NCBI GenBank assembly: GCA_963693085.1
Contig: OY856411.1
Span: 118,135,267-118,199,266 of the forward strand
Length of the DNA: 64,000 bases
Direction of reading: 5' to 3'
From: Alisma plantago-aquatica
Lineage: Eukaryota; Streptophyta; Magnoliopsida; Alismatales; Alismataceae
Shown here: positions 22,590 to 34,490 of the stretch, one piece after another
How positions within the stretch are numbered: position 1 is the stretch's first letter
How the letters are laid out: each line of letters opens with the position of its first letter
Program-made: the position numbers and the translations under genes
The notes under the pieces: model-generated
Told to the model about the DNA's origin: nothing
Databases searched by the model: none
What the model saw: the letters and a program-made list of their open reading frames with translations, nothing else

Positions 22590-23740
22590 TGGGACATACA
22601 TTTAAAGCTTTATTCGATTTTAGTTCTATCGATACATTCATTTTGCAAAATATTGCAATTATGATTTGTTTGGATTTCAAGGACTTGGGATACATTTTGG
22701 AAGTCACTACCCCTAGTGGTCATATCTTCTCATTCCTCTGTTAGACACCAATCATCCCTATTAAGTATATGAATATCAAACTCCCTATTGACTTTATCCT
22801 CCTTTATATGAATGATTTTGATGTCATTATAGGGATCTACTACAATGAAAAAATAGACTACAAGGAAAAGAAAATTAGGATAGAGATACTAGTTTATCCA
22901 AATTTTAAAATTTGAGGTAGAAAAGATGCCACCTCCATCTTATATGTGTTAAGCATGAAGGCAGAACCGATGGTAGCTAAAGGTTGTTTAGTGTTGCTAG
23001 ATGTAGTGACTGAGGCAGAGCTTAAAGTGTGATGAATAGAGGAAACAGAGGTAGTCAAGGACTATTCTAATGTGTTCACAGATGACTTTCCATGCATAAC
23101 TCCAGAGATATAAGTGGATTTCTTAATATAGCTAGCTCCAACAACAAACCCTATTTCTAGGGCCCCTTACAAGACAAATCTTGCCAAGTTTCTTGAATTA
23201 AAAAAATAAAAGAAACTCCTAAACAAGGGCTTCATCTAACCTGACACATCCTCGTGGGGAGAACAAGTTCTCTTTGTGAAAAAGAAGGACGGGGTGCTAC
23301 ACATGTGCATAGATAATAGAATGATAAATCAGATATAATTAAGAATAAGTAACCCCTACCCCACATAGATGACCAATTTGACCATCCCAAAATAGCTCAA
23401 GGCTTCTCAAGGATTGATCTAAGATCTGGCTACCACCAATTGTGAGTTAATAAGGAAGACATCCCAAAAATTACTTTTCAAACTTGCTATGCTGACTACA
23501 TGTTTCTGGTCATGCTTTTGGGTTGCCCAATGCTCCAAGTGTGTTTATGAACCTCATGAATAGTGTGTTCCAACCCCTCATGGACACCATTGTTATAGTA
23601 ATCATATATGGCATCCTAGTATACTTTGGTGACTTAGCACAACATCATAAACACCTATCTAAGGTCCGTGATTTCCTGAGAAAGTAGAAACTATGGGAAA
23701 TTATCAAAATATGAGTTTTGGAAAAGCCGAGTCAGGTTCT
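22590..23740 (+). pseudogene. Element B protease and reverse transcriptase
   Basis: Protease shows ALFDFSSIDTFI near 22610, where the catalytic DSG has become DFS, and a later YMNDFDVIIGI block near 22810. RT begins near 23150 with ISRAPYKTNLAKFLELKK, then [21 protein letters not shown] (23255-23292), a block like [13 protein letters not shown] near 23410, and the palm region near 23500-23660 with VIIYGILVYFGD-like sequence. Stops are frequent (many TAG/TAA). The motif set is Tekay/Del-like. All domains are heavily decayed and inactive. Confidence 0.8.
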
Positions 23741-23899
23741 TTAGGCACATTATATCTAGAGGAACCAAATTGGTGGATACTGACAAAGTAGTGGCCATTG
23801 GGGAATGGCCAGTATCGAAGTCCATGTTTGAAATTCATAGTTTCTTGAAATTATCCGAGTACTACTGACAATTCATCAAGGATTTCTGAAAGACCACTT

Positions 23900-25928
23900 T
23901 GACTTTCACCAAGATCACCTAGAAGGACAAGAAGTTCATATTGTCTGACATGTGTGAAGCACAATTCTAGGAATTAAAAAGAAATCTTACCTCAAACCCC
24001 GTCCGAAGCATACCCTCAGAAATGATGAATTCGTCATTTTCATTGATACCTTGAAGATGGACTTAGGATGCGTGTTAGAATAAAACTGGCATGTCGTCAC
24101 TTTTGACTCAAGACAACTCAAGCCAAATGAGTTGAATTACCCAACCCACGATCTAGAATGTGCAACAATTATATACAGCTTAAAGATTTGGCGGCACTAC
24201 CAATATGGGGCTACCTTTGACATTTCGCTGACCATAAGAACCTAAAGTACCCATTGATTTAGAAGGACCTAAAATTACGACAACAACATTGGACGGAATA
24301 CCTGAAAGACTTTTATTTAACGATATCCTACCATCGCGGTAAGGCTAATGTGGTAGTCGATGCTCTCAACCATAATTGACTAAGTTGTGTGGCTGGTTTG
24401 GCCACTCCATGGAGAAGACTGGAAGATTTTGCTAAATGGACTCCACAACCCTTGGTAGATTGAATCCATTTGCCCAATATTCAAATCATTCTTAACCTGT
24501 TGAACAAACTTGAAGAAGGCAAGTTAGTCAGCCTAGATATAGAGAAGATTAAGGATTTGGTGGTGAAGCCTCAAATGTGGATGGCATAATTCAATATAAG
24601 CATCATATATGGGTTCCTAAGGATTCACCTTTGAAGGTTCACATTCTACAAAAAGCTCATGGAATGAAGTACACCATACACCTCGAAACCACTATGATGT
24701 TAAAAGACCTACATCGGTTCTTCTAGTAGTTGGGAATGAATGGATACATAGCCTCGTATGCATATATGCCTAGTTGTCTTACATGCTAAATGATGAAGGT
24801 AGAGAACCAGCAGTCCGATGGGTTATTGAAATCCATCAAGATTCTTGAGTGAAAGTGGGACCAGATCACCATGGATTTTGTGGTTGGTCTTCCCATGATG
24901 AGAAAAGGAAATGACTATATGGGTCGTAGTGGACGACCTAACAAACTCAACACACTTTCTTTCCCTGAATATTACTTCCATGGAATCTAACCTAGCTAAG
25001 CCATATATTTAGGAAATTATTCATTATCATGGTGTTCCAAGTTCAATCATCTCTGACCATGACCCAAAGTTCACCTCCAAGTTGTAGAAACAAGTCCAAG
25101 AAGAACCCCACATGAGACTAAAGTTTGCATTGCCTATCACTTTCATACTGATGGTCAGTCAAAACACACAATCCAACCCTAGAAGATTTGTTGAGAGAAT
25201 GTGTTCTAGATTGGGATGGATCATGGGAACAAAGCCTACCCTTATTTGAGTTTGTCTACAACAACAGTTACCAAGCCAGTATCGATATGCCTCCACATGA
25301 AGCTCTTTATGAGAGGCTGCATCAATTGCCCTTCATTGGGATGATTTCAGTGAGAGAACCTTTCTTAGGCAAGAGAAACTATAATTATAGGATGATAAAG
25401 TTGCTTTGATGAAGAAGAGGCTAAAGGAAGCCCCTGGATCATCAAAAGTCATATGTTGATGCAAAGCAGACAAATTTTCACTTTACTGTGGGAGACCATG
25501 TCTTTCTAAAAATTTGACCACTCCGAGCTATAGAAAAAAATAGAGAAAACTAAGTCCCAGATATGTGGGCCTATTTGAGGTTCTAGAATAGATTGGTGAG
25601 TCCTCTTATCGCCTATCTTTACCTCCATAGTATAGCATGATGCACAATGTGTTCCATGCGTCCAATATGAAGCGTTGTGTGAAGGATCCTGCACATGTGT
25701 TGAACTTCAAACCTATAGAGCTCTAAGGAAGGTTTTCATACCCTGAGTCACCTATGAGAATCTTGGATTGAAAGGTGAAAGATCTCGTAAATAAAAAGAT
25801 TGAGATGTGTAAGGTTCTTTGGAAACACCATGGTGAGGATGAAGTCACATGGGAGCTAAATATGAACATAGAAAAGTCTCATCCCATCTTTTTGATAATT
25901 TGTCGAATTTTGAGGACAAAATTCTTCT
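23900..25928 (+). pseudogene. Element B RNase H, integrase and C-terminal domain
   Basis: RNase H traces include [19 protein letters not shown] and [11 protein letters not shown] (24105-24205). Integrase traces are a zinc-binding part near 24640-24790, WDQITMDFVVGLPMM near 24855, ISDHDPKFTS near 25050, and an open piece 25188-25409 with WDGSWEQSLPLFEFVYNNSY. The C-terminal part includes GDHVFLK near 25495, KLSPRYVGPFEVLE-like near 25540, MMHNVFHASNMK near 25640, and a final block with KVLWKHHGEDEVTWELNMN near 25825-25870, typical of the end of Tekay/Del chromovirus integrases near the chromodomain position. Frameshifts and stops are numerous. Confidence 0.83.
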
Positions 25929-25941
25929 AAGAGGGGAAGGA
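25929..25941 (+). promoter_or_regulatory. Polypurine tract of element B
   Basis: AAGAGGGGAAGGA lies immediately before the LTR-like start TGTTAAAACCTG, downstream of the integrase end, as expected for plus-strand priming. Confidence 0.75.
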
Positions 25942-26518
25942 TGTTAAAACCTGAATTTTCATGTATATATATATTTGGATGTATATAGTGGATTGTTTGA
26001 GATATATTAGAAATCTTGAATTTTCTATGCCTTGTTTGATAATTTTGTATTGTGAATGCAATTCCTCCATATAGAAGGGATTTTGTGTATTTTGGTGTTT
26101 TATGTAATCTATTATTATTTTTTGGTTAAATAAATAGAGGAAAACTCAATAATATAGGATGTTCCAAGAATAAAGAATAATGGATAATTAAAATATGTAA
26201 TGTATCAGATTTCTTGAAACATATTGAAGGCAACTAATAGACTCATTTTGGCCCTATCTTGTAACCATCGTGAGAACATACAAAAATAGTATTATTTTCC
26301 AAGTTTGGGTAGGAAAGAGTATTACATGTCTTGAATAATTCAAATAAAGCAAACACTTTGGGGCAAGGAAAATGTAATCAACTTTTGTATTTCACTACTA
26401 CCTTTTGTCCAATCTAGTATTATATTATTAGAAAATTTCCTTAAAATTTGGGGTCAATCATAGAAAAGAGGAGATAGATCCGAATTCAGTAAGTTTCCCT
26501 AAAGTGAAGGAGTATTTG

Positions 26519-26522
<4 letters not shown>
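25942..26522 (+). repeat. Element B 3' LTR, left fragment
   Basis: Begins TGTTAAAACCTGAATTTTC directly after the polypurine tract and runs to a TA microsatellite. The matching stretch of the 5' LTR was not found, so the 5' copy is probably truncated. It continues beyond the MITE and copia insertions at 35269 (inference). Confidence 0.6.

Positions 26523-26568
<46 letters not shown>
26523..26568. repeat. (TA)n microsatellite, left block
   Basis: About 23 TA units on the left side of the Micron-like MITE. Together with 26985-27025 and 35212-35268 it appears to be one tract opened by two insertions. Confidence 0.9.
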
Positions 26569-26571
<3 letters not shown>

Positions 26572-26968
26572 AGAGAGAGAGAGAGTTAGGCTAGGATACA
26601 CTCGAGTGTATTCAGAGCAGAATACACTCAAGTAGTTTTTCGTGATGCAACATTTTTTACAAAAATTTGATCTATTGATCTTCTTAAACATCTTGTGAAG
26701 AGCTCATATAAAAAATTTGAGCACATTTGGACACTTATAGGTCATGTTATAAAGATCGCAAAGATTATGCATTTCAAATTAGTTTCACGCGTCGATTTTG
26801 TGGCCCTCGAATGAGTGACTTACACTCATCCAAATGGCCTCAAAATTTGTATGTAGCCTAATTATAGTATGACAGTAATGGTTTACATCTTGCAAAAAAT
26901 AGTCTTGATATGCAAACACACTTAAGTGTATAAGTGCGATCTGTACACTCGAGTGTATACTAGGGTGA

Positions 26969-26984
<16 letters not shown>
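26569..26984. mobile_element. Micron-like MITE in a TA microsatellite
   Basis: A 416-bp unit with terminal inverted repeats of about 40 bp. The left end has a GA run then GGATACACTCGAGTGTA (to 26610). The right end has TACACTCGAGTGTATACTAG then GGTGA and a CT run (26944-26984). Both sides abut (TA)n. It has no coding capacity; an internal CACACTTAAGTGTA-like palindrome lies near 26915. TA-flanked non-autonomous elements of about this size are known as Micron in rice. The structural resemblance is clear, but I cannot check sequence homology. Confidence 0.75.

Positions 26985-27025
<41 letters not shown>
26985..27025. repeat. (TA)n microsatellite, middle block
   Basis: TA tract between the MITE's right end and the copia element's left LTR. 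Its last five bases, ATATA, are repeated after the right LTR at 35212-35216. Confidence 0.9.
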
Positions 27026-27030
<5 letters not shown>

Positions 27031-27744
27031 GGTTTTGTGGAGAAAACATGCATGGAAGAAGCAACAAAAATTCCACGCAACTCAAAATAGGATCTTGTCG
27101 ACAACAACGTATTCGGAAAGAGTGTTTGCGAGATATACCTTATCGCAGAGTAAGTCCAACGATGTCCCGCTACATGATGGTGTGCAACGATGATAGCCTA
27201 CATGGACGATACTTCTCTCCCATTTGTTAAGTGCATCGCAGGAAGATCCGGCGGTGCTCCTTTCGTGCGGTGATGTAAGCCGCTCATAGTGTGTACAAAT
27301 GGTCGTAGAAGTCCTCTGAACACCGACATCTCAGTATCTGCGTCTCTACTGCATCCACACAGATGGACTGGAACTTCACGTCACGCTTCCTAAGCCGGCG
27401 GGAAGGAGTCATCTCTGTACGGCGGCATGCTAGCGTCGCGGTGCTCTCCTTTCTCTCCTGAGGACGGTGACAGCTAGGGTTTACGTACATGAGCATAAAC
27501 TGAAAAGCCTCTCTCAATATCTTATATAGATATCGAATGTCAAGCTCCTATAAATAGGAGACGAAGGGAAGTAGGGTTTCCTAAACCCATCGGTAAACAG
27601 AAACACTGCGTTAATTAAAATGCTCGTGGATTAATTAAAATATTCTAGAATTCATTAATTAACCAAATAATCACATTAATTGATTAAATAATATCTGGCT
27701 CCATGCAATCACTTGGGATGGCTCTATGGGCATATATACCAATA
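27026..27744 (-). repeat. Element D 3' LTR
   Basis: 719 bp, matching 34491-35211 at roughly 88-90 percent by eye. In element orientation it starts at 27744 and ends at 27026. A TATA-like TATTTATAG lies on the - strand at 27548-27556. The outer end is TGTTGGG on the + strand, and the inner end adjoins a weak purine tract. Confidence 0.9.
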
Positions 27745-28936
27745 GACTCCTACTTGCACGTAGAGAAAATCACTCCAATATTATTCTAATCGATTACATA
27801 AACATTTAAGTAATCAATGTGATTCAGAGCAATTCCAATAAAATCCACAATTATACTCCTATTCCAACACATCCTATGCGTGTGACTCGGTAGGCTCCAA
27901 ATTACATTGGCAGTGATATCCATAATCATATTATGATTTCACAAGCAATGATTGGTTTCTAGCAAGACTTCATTGCCACCCAAGTAATTGGAGAAGTTGG
28001 AGAACAACTTAACCTATCATTCATGACTGGTGTTACAGTGATTGTATAGTTCCTTTGTCACTGATATCCAGATTAAACTTGAGTCATGCAATTGTTATCC
28101 TCTTCAATGTTCAATCCATGTTCCTTGAACTAGAGCAGACTATCTAAGATATATGTAAGCTCAATATCACATATTGACTCACATCAGCATGGCCATGCAT
28201 TTCTCAGTCTCTCTTATCAAGTGGCCAGAATAGCAAACTCCCGTAGGAAGGACAAATTCCATCTACATTACTCACAGTCATCCCCATGTGTCACAGTGCA
28301 CCCAAGCACCATATTTATGGCAATCCTTATTCAGGACCACGGTGGATCATGTCAAAGTACACCGAACGACATGTGATAAGTGTAGTGACTTCAGGTCTAA
28401 GAGCCACAATCACCACCATTATTATGAGATGTGACTCTAACTACCAATCATGGTATCCATGTGTCACTCTCAAGGTGGGTCTATCCGATAAATTGTTCTC
28501 TAACAAGTATCTATGTATTTGGTTTGACATCTCCATATCATGGATTATGAGATTCTTCCATCAACCAACGTACATTCTAATCTTATGTGTTATTGATGTC
28601 TATGGATATTTACACAATAACATCTGATTAGGGACAAAACAAGAATACATACTCTTAGCATACATATGATCTCACTATTTAGGTCATCAACAAGAAGACA
28701 TATGTCATTGAGTATATTATTCTATAGACATCTATAAGTTTTATGGCCATCTCACAATATAAAACACAGACATATAGATTGGAAACTTGCCTTTATTGAT
28801 ATGATCAATGTAGTATTACAAATTGTTTACATAGTATCCCATTACAATCATCAAATGATAGTCTCTATGGGCATACATACCAACATATTCCCACTTAAAC
28901 TTATACCCAATCACTCATTAATCTCAATCCAAGTGA
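27745..28936 (-). other. Element D 3' non-coding region with two polypurine-like tracts
   Basis: A purine tract (AAGTGGGAATA on the - strand, 28886-28896) follows the end of pol. It is directly followed by an LTR-like start TGTTGGTATGTATGCCCATA (from 28885 downward). About 1.14 kb later a second purine-rich AAGTAGGAGTC (27745-27755) precedes the actual 3' LTR, whose start TATTGGTATATATGCCCATA closely resembles the first. An AATAAA-like AATAAAGGC lies about 90 bp after the first start. The segment may be U3 sequence of an older, longer LTR. No coding content was seen. Confidence 0.65.
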
Positions 28937-30500
28937 TCAAACATGTCCGTCATGCTTCTGTAATGAAAGTGCTTTTGTGAGCGGGTCAGCCACATTGCTT
29001 TCTGTAGGTACTCTGCAAATCTTCACATCTCCTCATTGTATGATCTCTCGTATGAGATGGAACCACCATAGAATATGTTTGGAACCTTGGTGCGATCTTG
29101 GTTCTTTAGCCTGTGCAATTGCTCTGTTGTTGTTGCAAAACAACTCAATTGCATCACCAGTGCTTGGAACCACTCCAAGTTCAGAAAATGAACTTCTTGA
29201 TCCACATAGCTTCCTTTGCAGCATTAGATGCGGAAATATATTCGGCCTCTATTGTAGAATTCGTAACTATCTCTTGCTTGGAACTCTTCCATCTCACATC
29301 TCTGTTGTTCAGGTGAAATGCAAATCCAGATTGCGATCTGTAGTCATCTTTGTCAGTTTGGAAGCTAGCATCAGTGTAACCCTTTACCACGAGCTCTTCC
29401 TCACCATCGTATACCCAGAATTGACCCTTAGTCCTTCTCAAGTACTTTAGGATGTTCTTTACGGCTGTCATGTGACATTCACCAGGATCTTCATGATATT
29501 GGCTCGTCATGCTCAAAGAATACGACACATTAGGCCGAGTACAAAACATCATATACATGATAGATTCAATTGCTGATGCATATGGAATCTTACTCATGCG
29601 TAGCCCGTTCATCACATGAACTAGGACATTGGGCTTTAGAGATCATAACCTCATGGGACATGGGCAAGTTACCTCTCTTAGAACCCTCCATGCTAAACCT
29701 CTTTAGCACCTTGTCAATGTATGTGCTCTGGCTTAGGCCTAGAGGCCTTCTAGATCTATCTCTATAGATCTTGATCCCTAGTATATAGGATGCTTCACCT
29801 AAATCCTTCATAGAGAAGGTCTTCCCTAGCCAACCTTTTACTGTATGAAGAGTAGGGATGTCATTTCCCATCAATAGTATGTCATCCACATACAATATGA
29901 TAAATACGATTGTGCTCCCACTAACCCTTTTTTAAGTACAAGGTTCATCTTCATTTTGACTAAAGCCAAACTTTTTAACTATTTCATCAAAACGTAGATT
30001 CTAGCTCCGATATGCTTGCTTCAATCCATAGATTGACCTTTATAGCTTACAGACTTTATTTGCTTCCTTTGGATCAATAAAACCCTCAGGTTGTGTCATG
30101 TACACATCCTCGAGAAAATTCCCATTCACGAATGTTGTTTTAACATCCATTTGCCAAATCTCATAGTCATGATAAGCTACAATGGAAATCATGATCATGA
30201 TGGATTTAACAATTACAACTAGTGAGAAGGTCTCATCATAATCAACACCTTGAATTTGACGGAATCCTTTCACAACCAATCTACCTTTATAGGTTTGAAC
30301 ATTTCCATCCATGTCAATCTTCTTATTGAAGACCCACTTGCACCGTATGGGTTGACCCCTTCGGGTGGATCCACCAAGGTCCATACCTTGTTGGTGTACA
30401 TGTATTCCATCTCAGATCTCATGTCTTCGAGCCATTTCTCAGATTCTGGTCCCTTAGTAGCTTCTAGATAGGAAGTTGGCTCATCTGCTATGCCCAATTC
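28937..30500 (-). pseudogene. Element D reverse transcriptase and RNase H
   Basis: Copia RT read on the - strand from 30497 downward: EKWLEDMRSEMEYM, then KWVFNKKIDMDGNVQTYKGR, then QMDVKTTFVNGNFLEDVYM (30140-30105), with the catalytic box MYVDDILLMGND at the start of the 29895-29590 segment. GEASYILGIKIYRDRSRR follows. RNase H (29615-28937) has DPGECHMTAVKNILKYL, the catalytic GYTDASFQTDKDD, IVTNSTIEAEYISAS and the end VADPLTKAL, with the stop TGA at 28937-28939. At least three frameshifts are present. It would synthesise cDNA. The motifs look closest to the Tork/Angela/Ikeros part of copia (moderate confidence). Confidence 0.88.
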
Positions 30501-30509
30501 ATCACTGTC

Positions 30510-31830
30510 TCAAGTCACGAGAAATCCAAATCTCTCAGGCTCAAGTCGTGTCCTACTAGACCTACGAGGTTCCTGTGTTACATTTGGAACTTGAAATTCC
30601 ACAACAATTTGTGAGTCTTCATGTTCCTTATGTACCTCCTCAGGTTCTCTACTTTCTTGTTGGTCTCGTACTTCTTCGAGCTCTACATTCCTCTCACTAG
30701 CTCCTTTGGAAATAAATCCCTTTTCAAGAAATACAGTAGTCCTAGTAACAAACACTTTGTTGTCAGTTGGTGTGTAGAAGTAGTATCCCTGAGTTTCCTT
30801 GGGGTATCCAACAAAATAGCATTTTTCTGATTTGGGTCCACACTTTTCAAGAATTTGTTTCCTAACATAAGCTTCACATCCCCAAATCTTTAACATAGAC
30901 AAATTGGGACGATTCCCATTCCATATATCATATGGTGTCTTTTTAACCGATTTTGAAGGTACATAGTTAACTGTAAATGCTACAGTTCAAGAGCATATCC
31001 CCAGAATGATATTGGAATTTCAGCTGAACTCATCATTGATCGTACCATGTCTAATGATGTATGATTCCTTCTTTTTGACACACCATTATGTTGTGGTGTA
31101 CCAGGTGGAGTCCATTGTGATACGATACCATAGTCTCTCAGAAGGTCCTCAAACTCTTGGATTAAGTATTTGCCACCTCGATCTGAATGGAGTGCTTTAA
31201 TACTCTTATCAAGTTGCTTCTCTACTTCATTCATGAAAGTCTTGAACATTTCAAGAGTTTCTGAATTGTGTTTCATAAGATATACACAGCCATACCTACT
31301 AAGGTCATCAGTGAAGGTAATGAATTATTGACAACCTCCTCTAGCATTTGATCTAAAAGGTCCACATACATCAGTATGTATGAGCCCTAGCATATCACTA
31401 GCTCTCTAACTATATCCAATGAAAGGAGTCTTGGACATCTTCCCTAATAAACACGCCTCATATGTCTCTAATGATTCAAAATCAAAAGAGTCTAGATAAC
31501 CATCCTTATGGAGTCTAGATATGCGCTTCTTGTTTATGTGCCCAAGACGACAATGCCATAAGTATGTTTTGTTTGAGTTGTCAAGTTTTAACTTTTAGTA
31601 TTTACGTTGTATATGTTAGTCTCAAGTTCTAACAAGTAGATACCATAAGACATAGGGGCATTTCCATAAAAGATCTCATCTTTAGAAATAGAAATAATTC
31701 CATTCTTAATGTGAAATTCAAATCCACTCTTATCCATACAAGATACAAAAATAATATTTCTATTAATGGCATGTACATAATAGCAATTATCTAATTCTAT
31801 TACAAGACCCATAGGCAAAGATAAACTAAT
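30510..31830 (-). pseudogene. Element D integrase
   Basis: The pre-integrase region (31818-31588) has IELDNCYYVHAINRNIIFVS and a YGIYLLEL-like block. The catalytic core piece (31276-30980) contains the second acidic residue in LHSDRGGKYL and GIVSQWTPPGTPQHNGVSKR. The third catalytic Glu, normally NGVSER, is Lys here (codon 31075-31073). The C-terminal part (30902-30510) has MLKIWGCEAYVRK, KCYFVGYPKETQGYYFY and ends in an acidic, Glu/Gln-rich hinge to RT. Frames change between pieces. The core is catalytically dead on this residue alone. Confidence 0.87.
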
Positions 31831-31859
31831 AACTCCAAGTATGGTGGCAGCAACTCTTG

Positions 31860-32852
31860 CTTCATTAGCAACCTACAACTTGACTTGGCCCTTTTGTAAA
31901 GGCTTACTTCTTATCAGATCCTGCATATTAGAACATATGTGAGATCCACATCTGGTATCCAGTACCCATGATGAAGAAGTATTTAAGTTTATCTCAATAA
32001 CATATATACCTGAAGTGGAGATATCTATCCCCTGCTTCTTCTTCCTCAGTTCCTTCAGGTATAGAGGACAGTTTAATGTCCATCCCGGGGACAATGGTGA
32101 CAACTACCTTCTTTGGAGATCCCACCTTTAGATTTGAGCGCAGATGACTTTGGCTTATGCTTGACTTTAGAACCTTTCTTAACCTTGCCTTAGGCTTTTG
32201 ACTTTCCCTTTGTCTTTCTGATCATCATCACAAACTTGGGATTGTCTTTCCTCATCTATGCTTCAGCTATCCTCAACATGCCCAACAATTCTGACAATGG
32301 CTTGTCAAGATTGTTCATGTTGCAGTTCATGACAAAATATCTATATGATTCAGGCAAAGATTTTAGAATCACATTAGTGGCCAACTCTTGACCTAGGGGA
32401 AATCCCAACTTGGATAGGATTTCCATGTACCCAATCAAAGTGAGTATATGGGTGCCAACTGAGTCTCCCTCTTTCATCTTTATCCTAAATAAAGCCTTGG
32501 AGACATCATATCTCTCGTGTCTTGCTTGATATTGATACATGGTCTTGAAATGTTTTACCATCTCCACGACATTCATGTTCTCATACTTCTCTTACAACTC
32601 ATAGTTCATTGAGCACAACATCAGACACTTGACATCCATGACATCATCAAGGTGCTTCTTGTAAGCATCCTTTTCAGCCTTGGGCGCATTTATGGCGAGT
32701 TCTGCTGACTCTGGTGTTTCAAGGACATAGAGCTTACTCTCATGTGTGAGAACAATTCATAGCATCCTAAACCAGTTTTGAAAGTTGGTTCCGATAAGTT
32801 TTTCCTTCTCAAGGACTGATCACAACGAGAAAGTGTGAGTGTTGTTTTCCAT
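31860..32852 (-). pseudogene. Element D gag and protease
   Basis: The start ATG at 32852 opens MENNTHTFSL, the usual short N-terminus before the copia gag (UBN2-like) domain. The open piece 32576-32256 carries MVKHFKTMYQYQARHERYD, KMKEGDSVGTHI, then LPESYRYFV. A zinc knuckle CHHCPRDGH is near 32105-32080, followed after a frameshift by NCPLYLKELRKKKQG. Protease begins SSWVLDTRCGSHICSNMQDL (32000-31940), where the active-site DTG has become DTR. Stops interrupt the gag N-terminus. It would make the particle and process it. It is inactive by both frame and active-site changes. Confidence 0.85.
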
Positions 32853-34477
32853 TTGATTGCTACAAAAGAAAAATTTGCATTTAGTCCAAACCATTTTGAC
32901 TTGTAAAGATTTGATAAACAAGATTAATTAGGCCTTTAATTAATTATGCTCCCACTATTTTATTCAAATTGATATCCCTCACTATCAACTCGAAATATTG
33001 CAACGTACAACCTTCTAGTGAGCCAAGATCCAAAATAATTGGATCAATGCCCAACCAACGCCGACATCAAAGACCAAATACTAAGGTAGGCAACTTTTGC
33101 TGATTGCATCATATACAACTCTTGGATAGATGATCATGCACAACTCCTTGACATGATGCATCTGTGTGGCTCTAGGTACTTGATCCTATCAAGGATCCCT
33201 ATTTAAGTCCAACCCATAAGCCAACACTATGAGTGTGCACCCTATGGAGGCAGACCCACACACCCACCATCACACTTCCACGAGATAGACAGTGTACCAC
33301 GCAGAGGCTTGCTCACACATAGTCGATCAAGCTTTTCATGTGTGTTGCTTTATGGAAGGGAACTAAAACTTAATATTATTAAAGTGAGGGGTTTTATTAA
33401 TACATATACATATCCAAACACCACATACTTATAGTACATATCATATACTACTATATTCACAACCACAAACGATAGACATGCAATCACAAACACAAATACA
33501 TCGGTTACGGCCATACTATTGTAATCCTTTGGAGCAATAAGGGATTATAGTCCACCTATGGTCTTATGCATCTCATGCAACACCTGTGAATCAACCTGTA
33601 AGCCTATAAGGATCAACATTACAATGAACAACTTCATGGATGCTTCATGAGGTTGGCACTTCAAGTTGCTTCTTGGAATTAGATCTTCTTGTTGCTTCTC
33701 CATGGACGCTCCTTGGAGTTGGATCTTCAGGTTGATTCTAGGAATTAGTTCTTCATGGTGCTTCTCCATGGATGCTCCTTAGAGTTGGATCTTCAAGTGG
33801 CCTCCTAACATCAAGTTTACAAAGACTAAAACTAATCCTATCTCTATTACATCATATGAGTACAAATATAAAGGGAAAGAATTAATTACACTTTGAAAAA
33901 AGAGATGTGGCTCGACATGCAAGACAAATACTTTATACAAAGGATCCATATGCAACCATTATACATCCATAGCATTCACAAACAAACATATCCACAAGAT
34001 TGACATCCACATTCATTCACAACATTCACAAAAGGGGATACTAGGCCATAACTTTGCATGCATTCACCACATAAAACAAAATTTTAATGGTGATGTGTAT
34101 GTTATCATAGGTATATCTACATATACGTATATACATACTAAAATTGTAGTACTTTTAATGTGGGACATTCCCCATTAAATAAATTTTTGACTCCCATGTA
34201 GACTATGCGGGGTACATAGGAGGCCACCCCTCGCGGGGTCTTAGGGCCAGAGCCCCTAAATAGTCTATGGAATTTTACTTCTATGCACTGAGGAAAATCA
34301 GTATTTTCCATAGTCGACCCCATCCAAAATGTCAAAAACAGAAGCCTGCGATGTATGTTGAATTAGGTTTAGATTTGCACATTAGCAGTTTTAATTCGCA
34401 TCGTATGCAACATAGAAAATAATATACAACGATTTGATCATATCGAAATGAATCCAAATACACCATAGATCGACGTT
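32853..34477 (-). other. Element D long leader
   Basis: About 1.6 kb between PBS and gag with no conserved ORF. It contains a local repeat near 33615-33800 built on CTTCTCCATGGAYGCTCCTT, where units of about 57 bp recur about three times. A leader this long is more than most copia elements of this type carry, so part of it could be an old insertion. Confidence 0.55.
33610..33800. repeat. About 57-bp degenerate tandem repeat
   Basis: Three imperfect units share the order TTGGATCTTCA.., TTGCTTCT..GGAATTAG, TCTTC.TGGTGCTTCTCC and ATGGATGCTCCTT. They lie in the leader of element D, and the period varies slightly. Confidence 0.65.
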
Positions 34478-34489
34478 GCTCTGATACCA
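34478..34489 (-). promoter_or_regulatory. Primer binding site of element D (tRNA-iMet)
   Basis: On the - strand it reads TGGTATCAGAGC exactly, the plant initiator-Met tRNA primer site, one base inside the 5' LTR. Confidence 0.92.
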
Positions 34490-34490
34490 C

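Noticed and set aside
27758..28884. Separate nested LTR element between element D's pol and its 3' LTR
   Set aside because: Only one LTR-like start is present, with no second copy, PBS or target duplication, so kept as internal sequence of D with an alternative explanation given.
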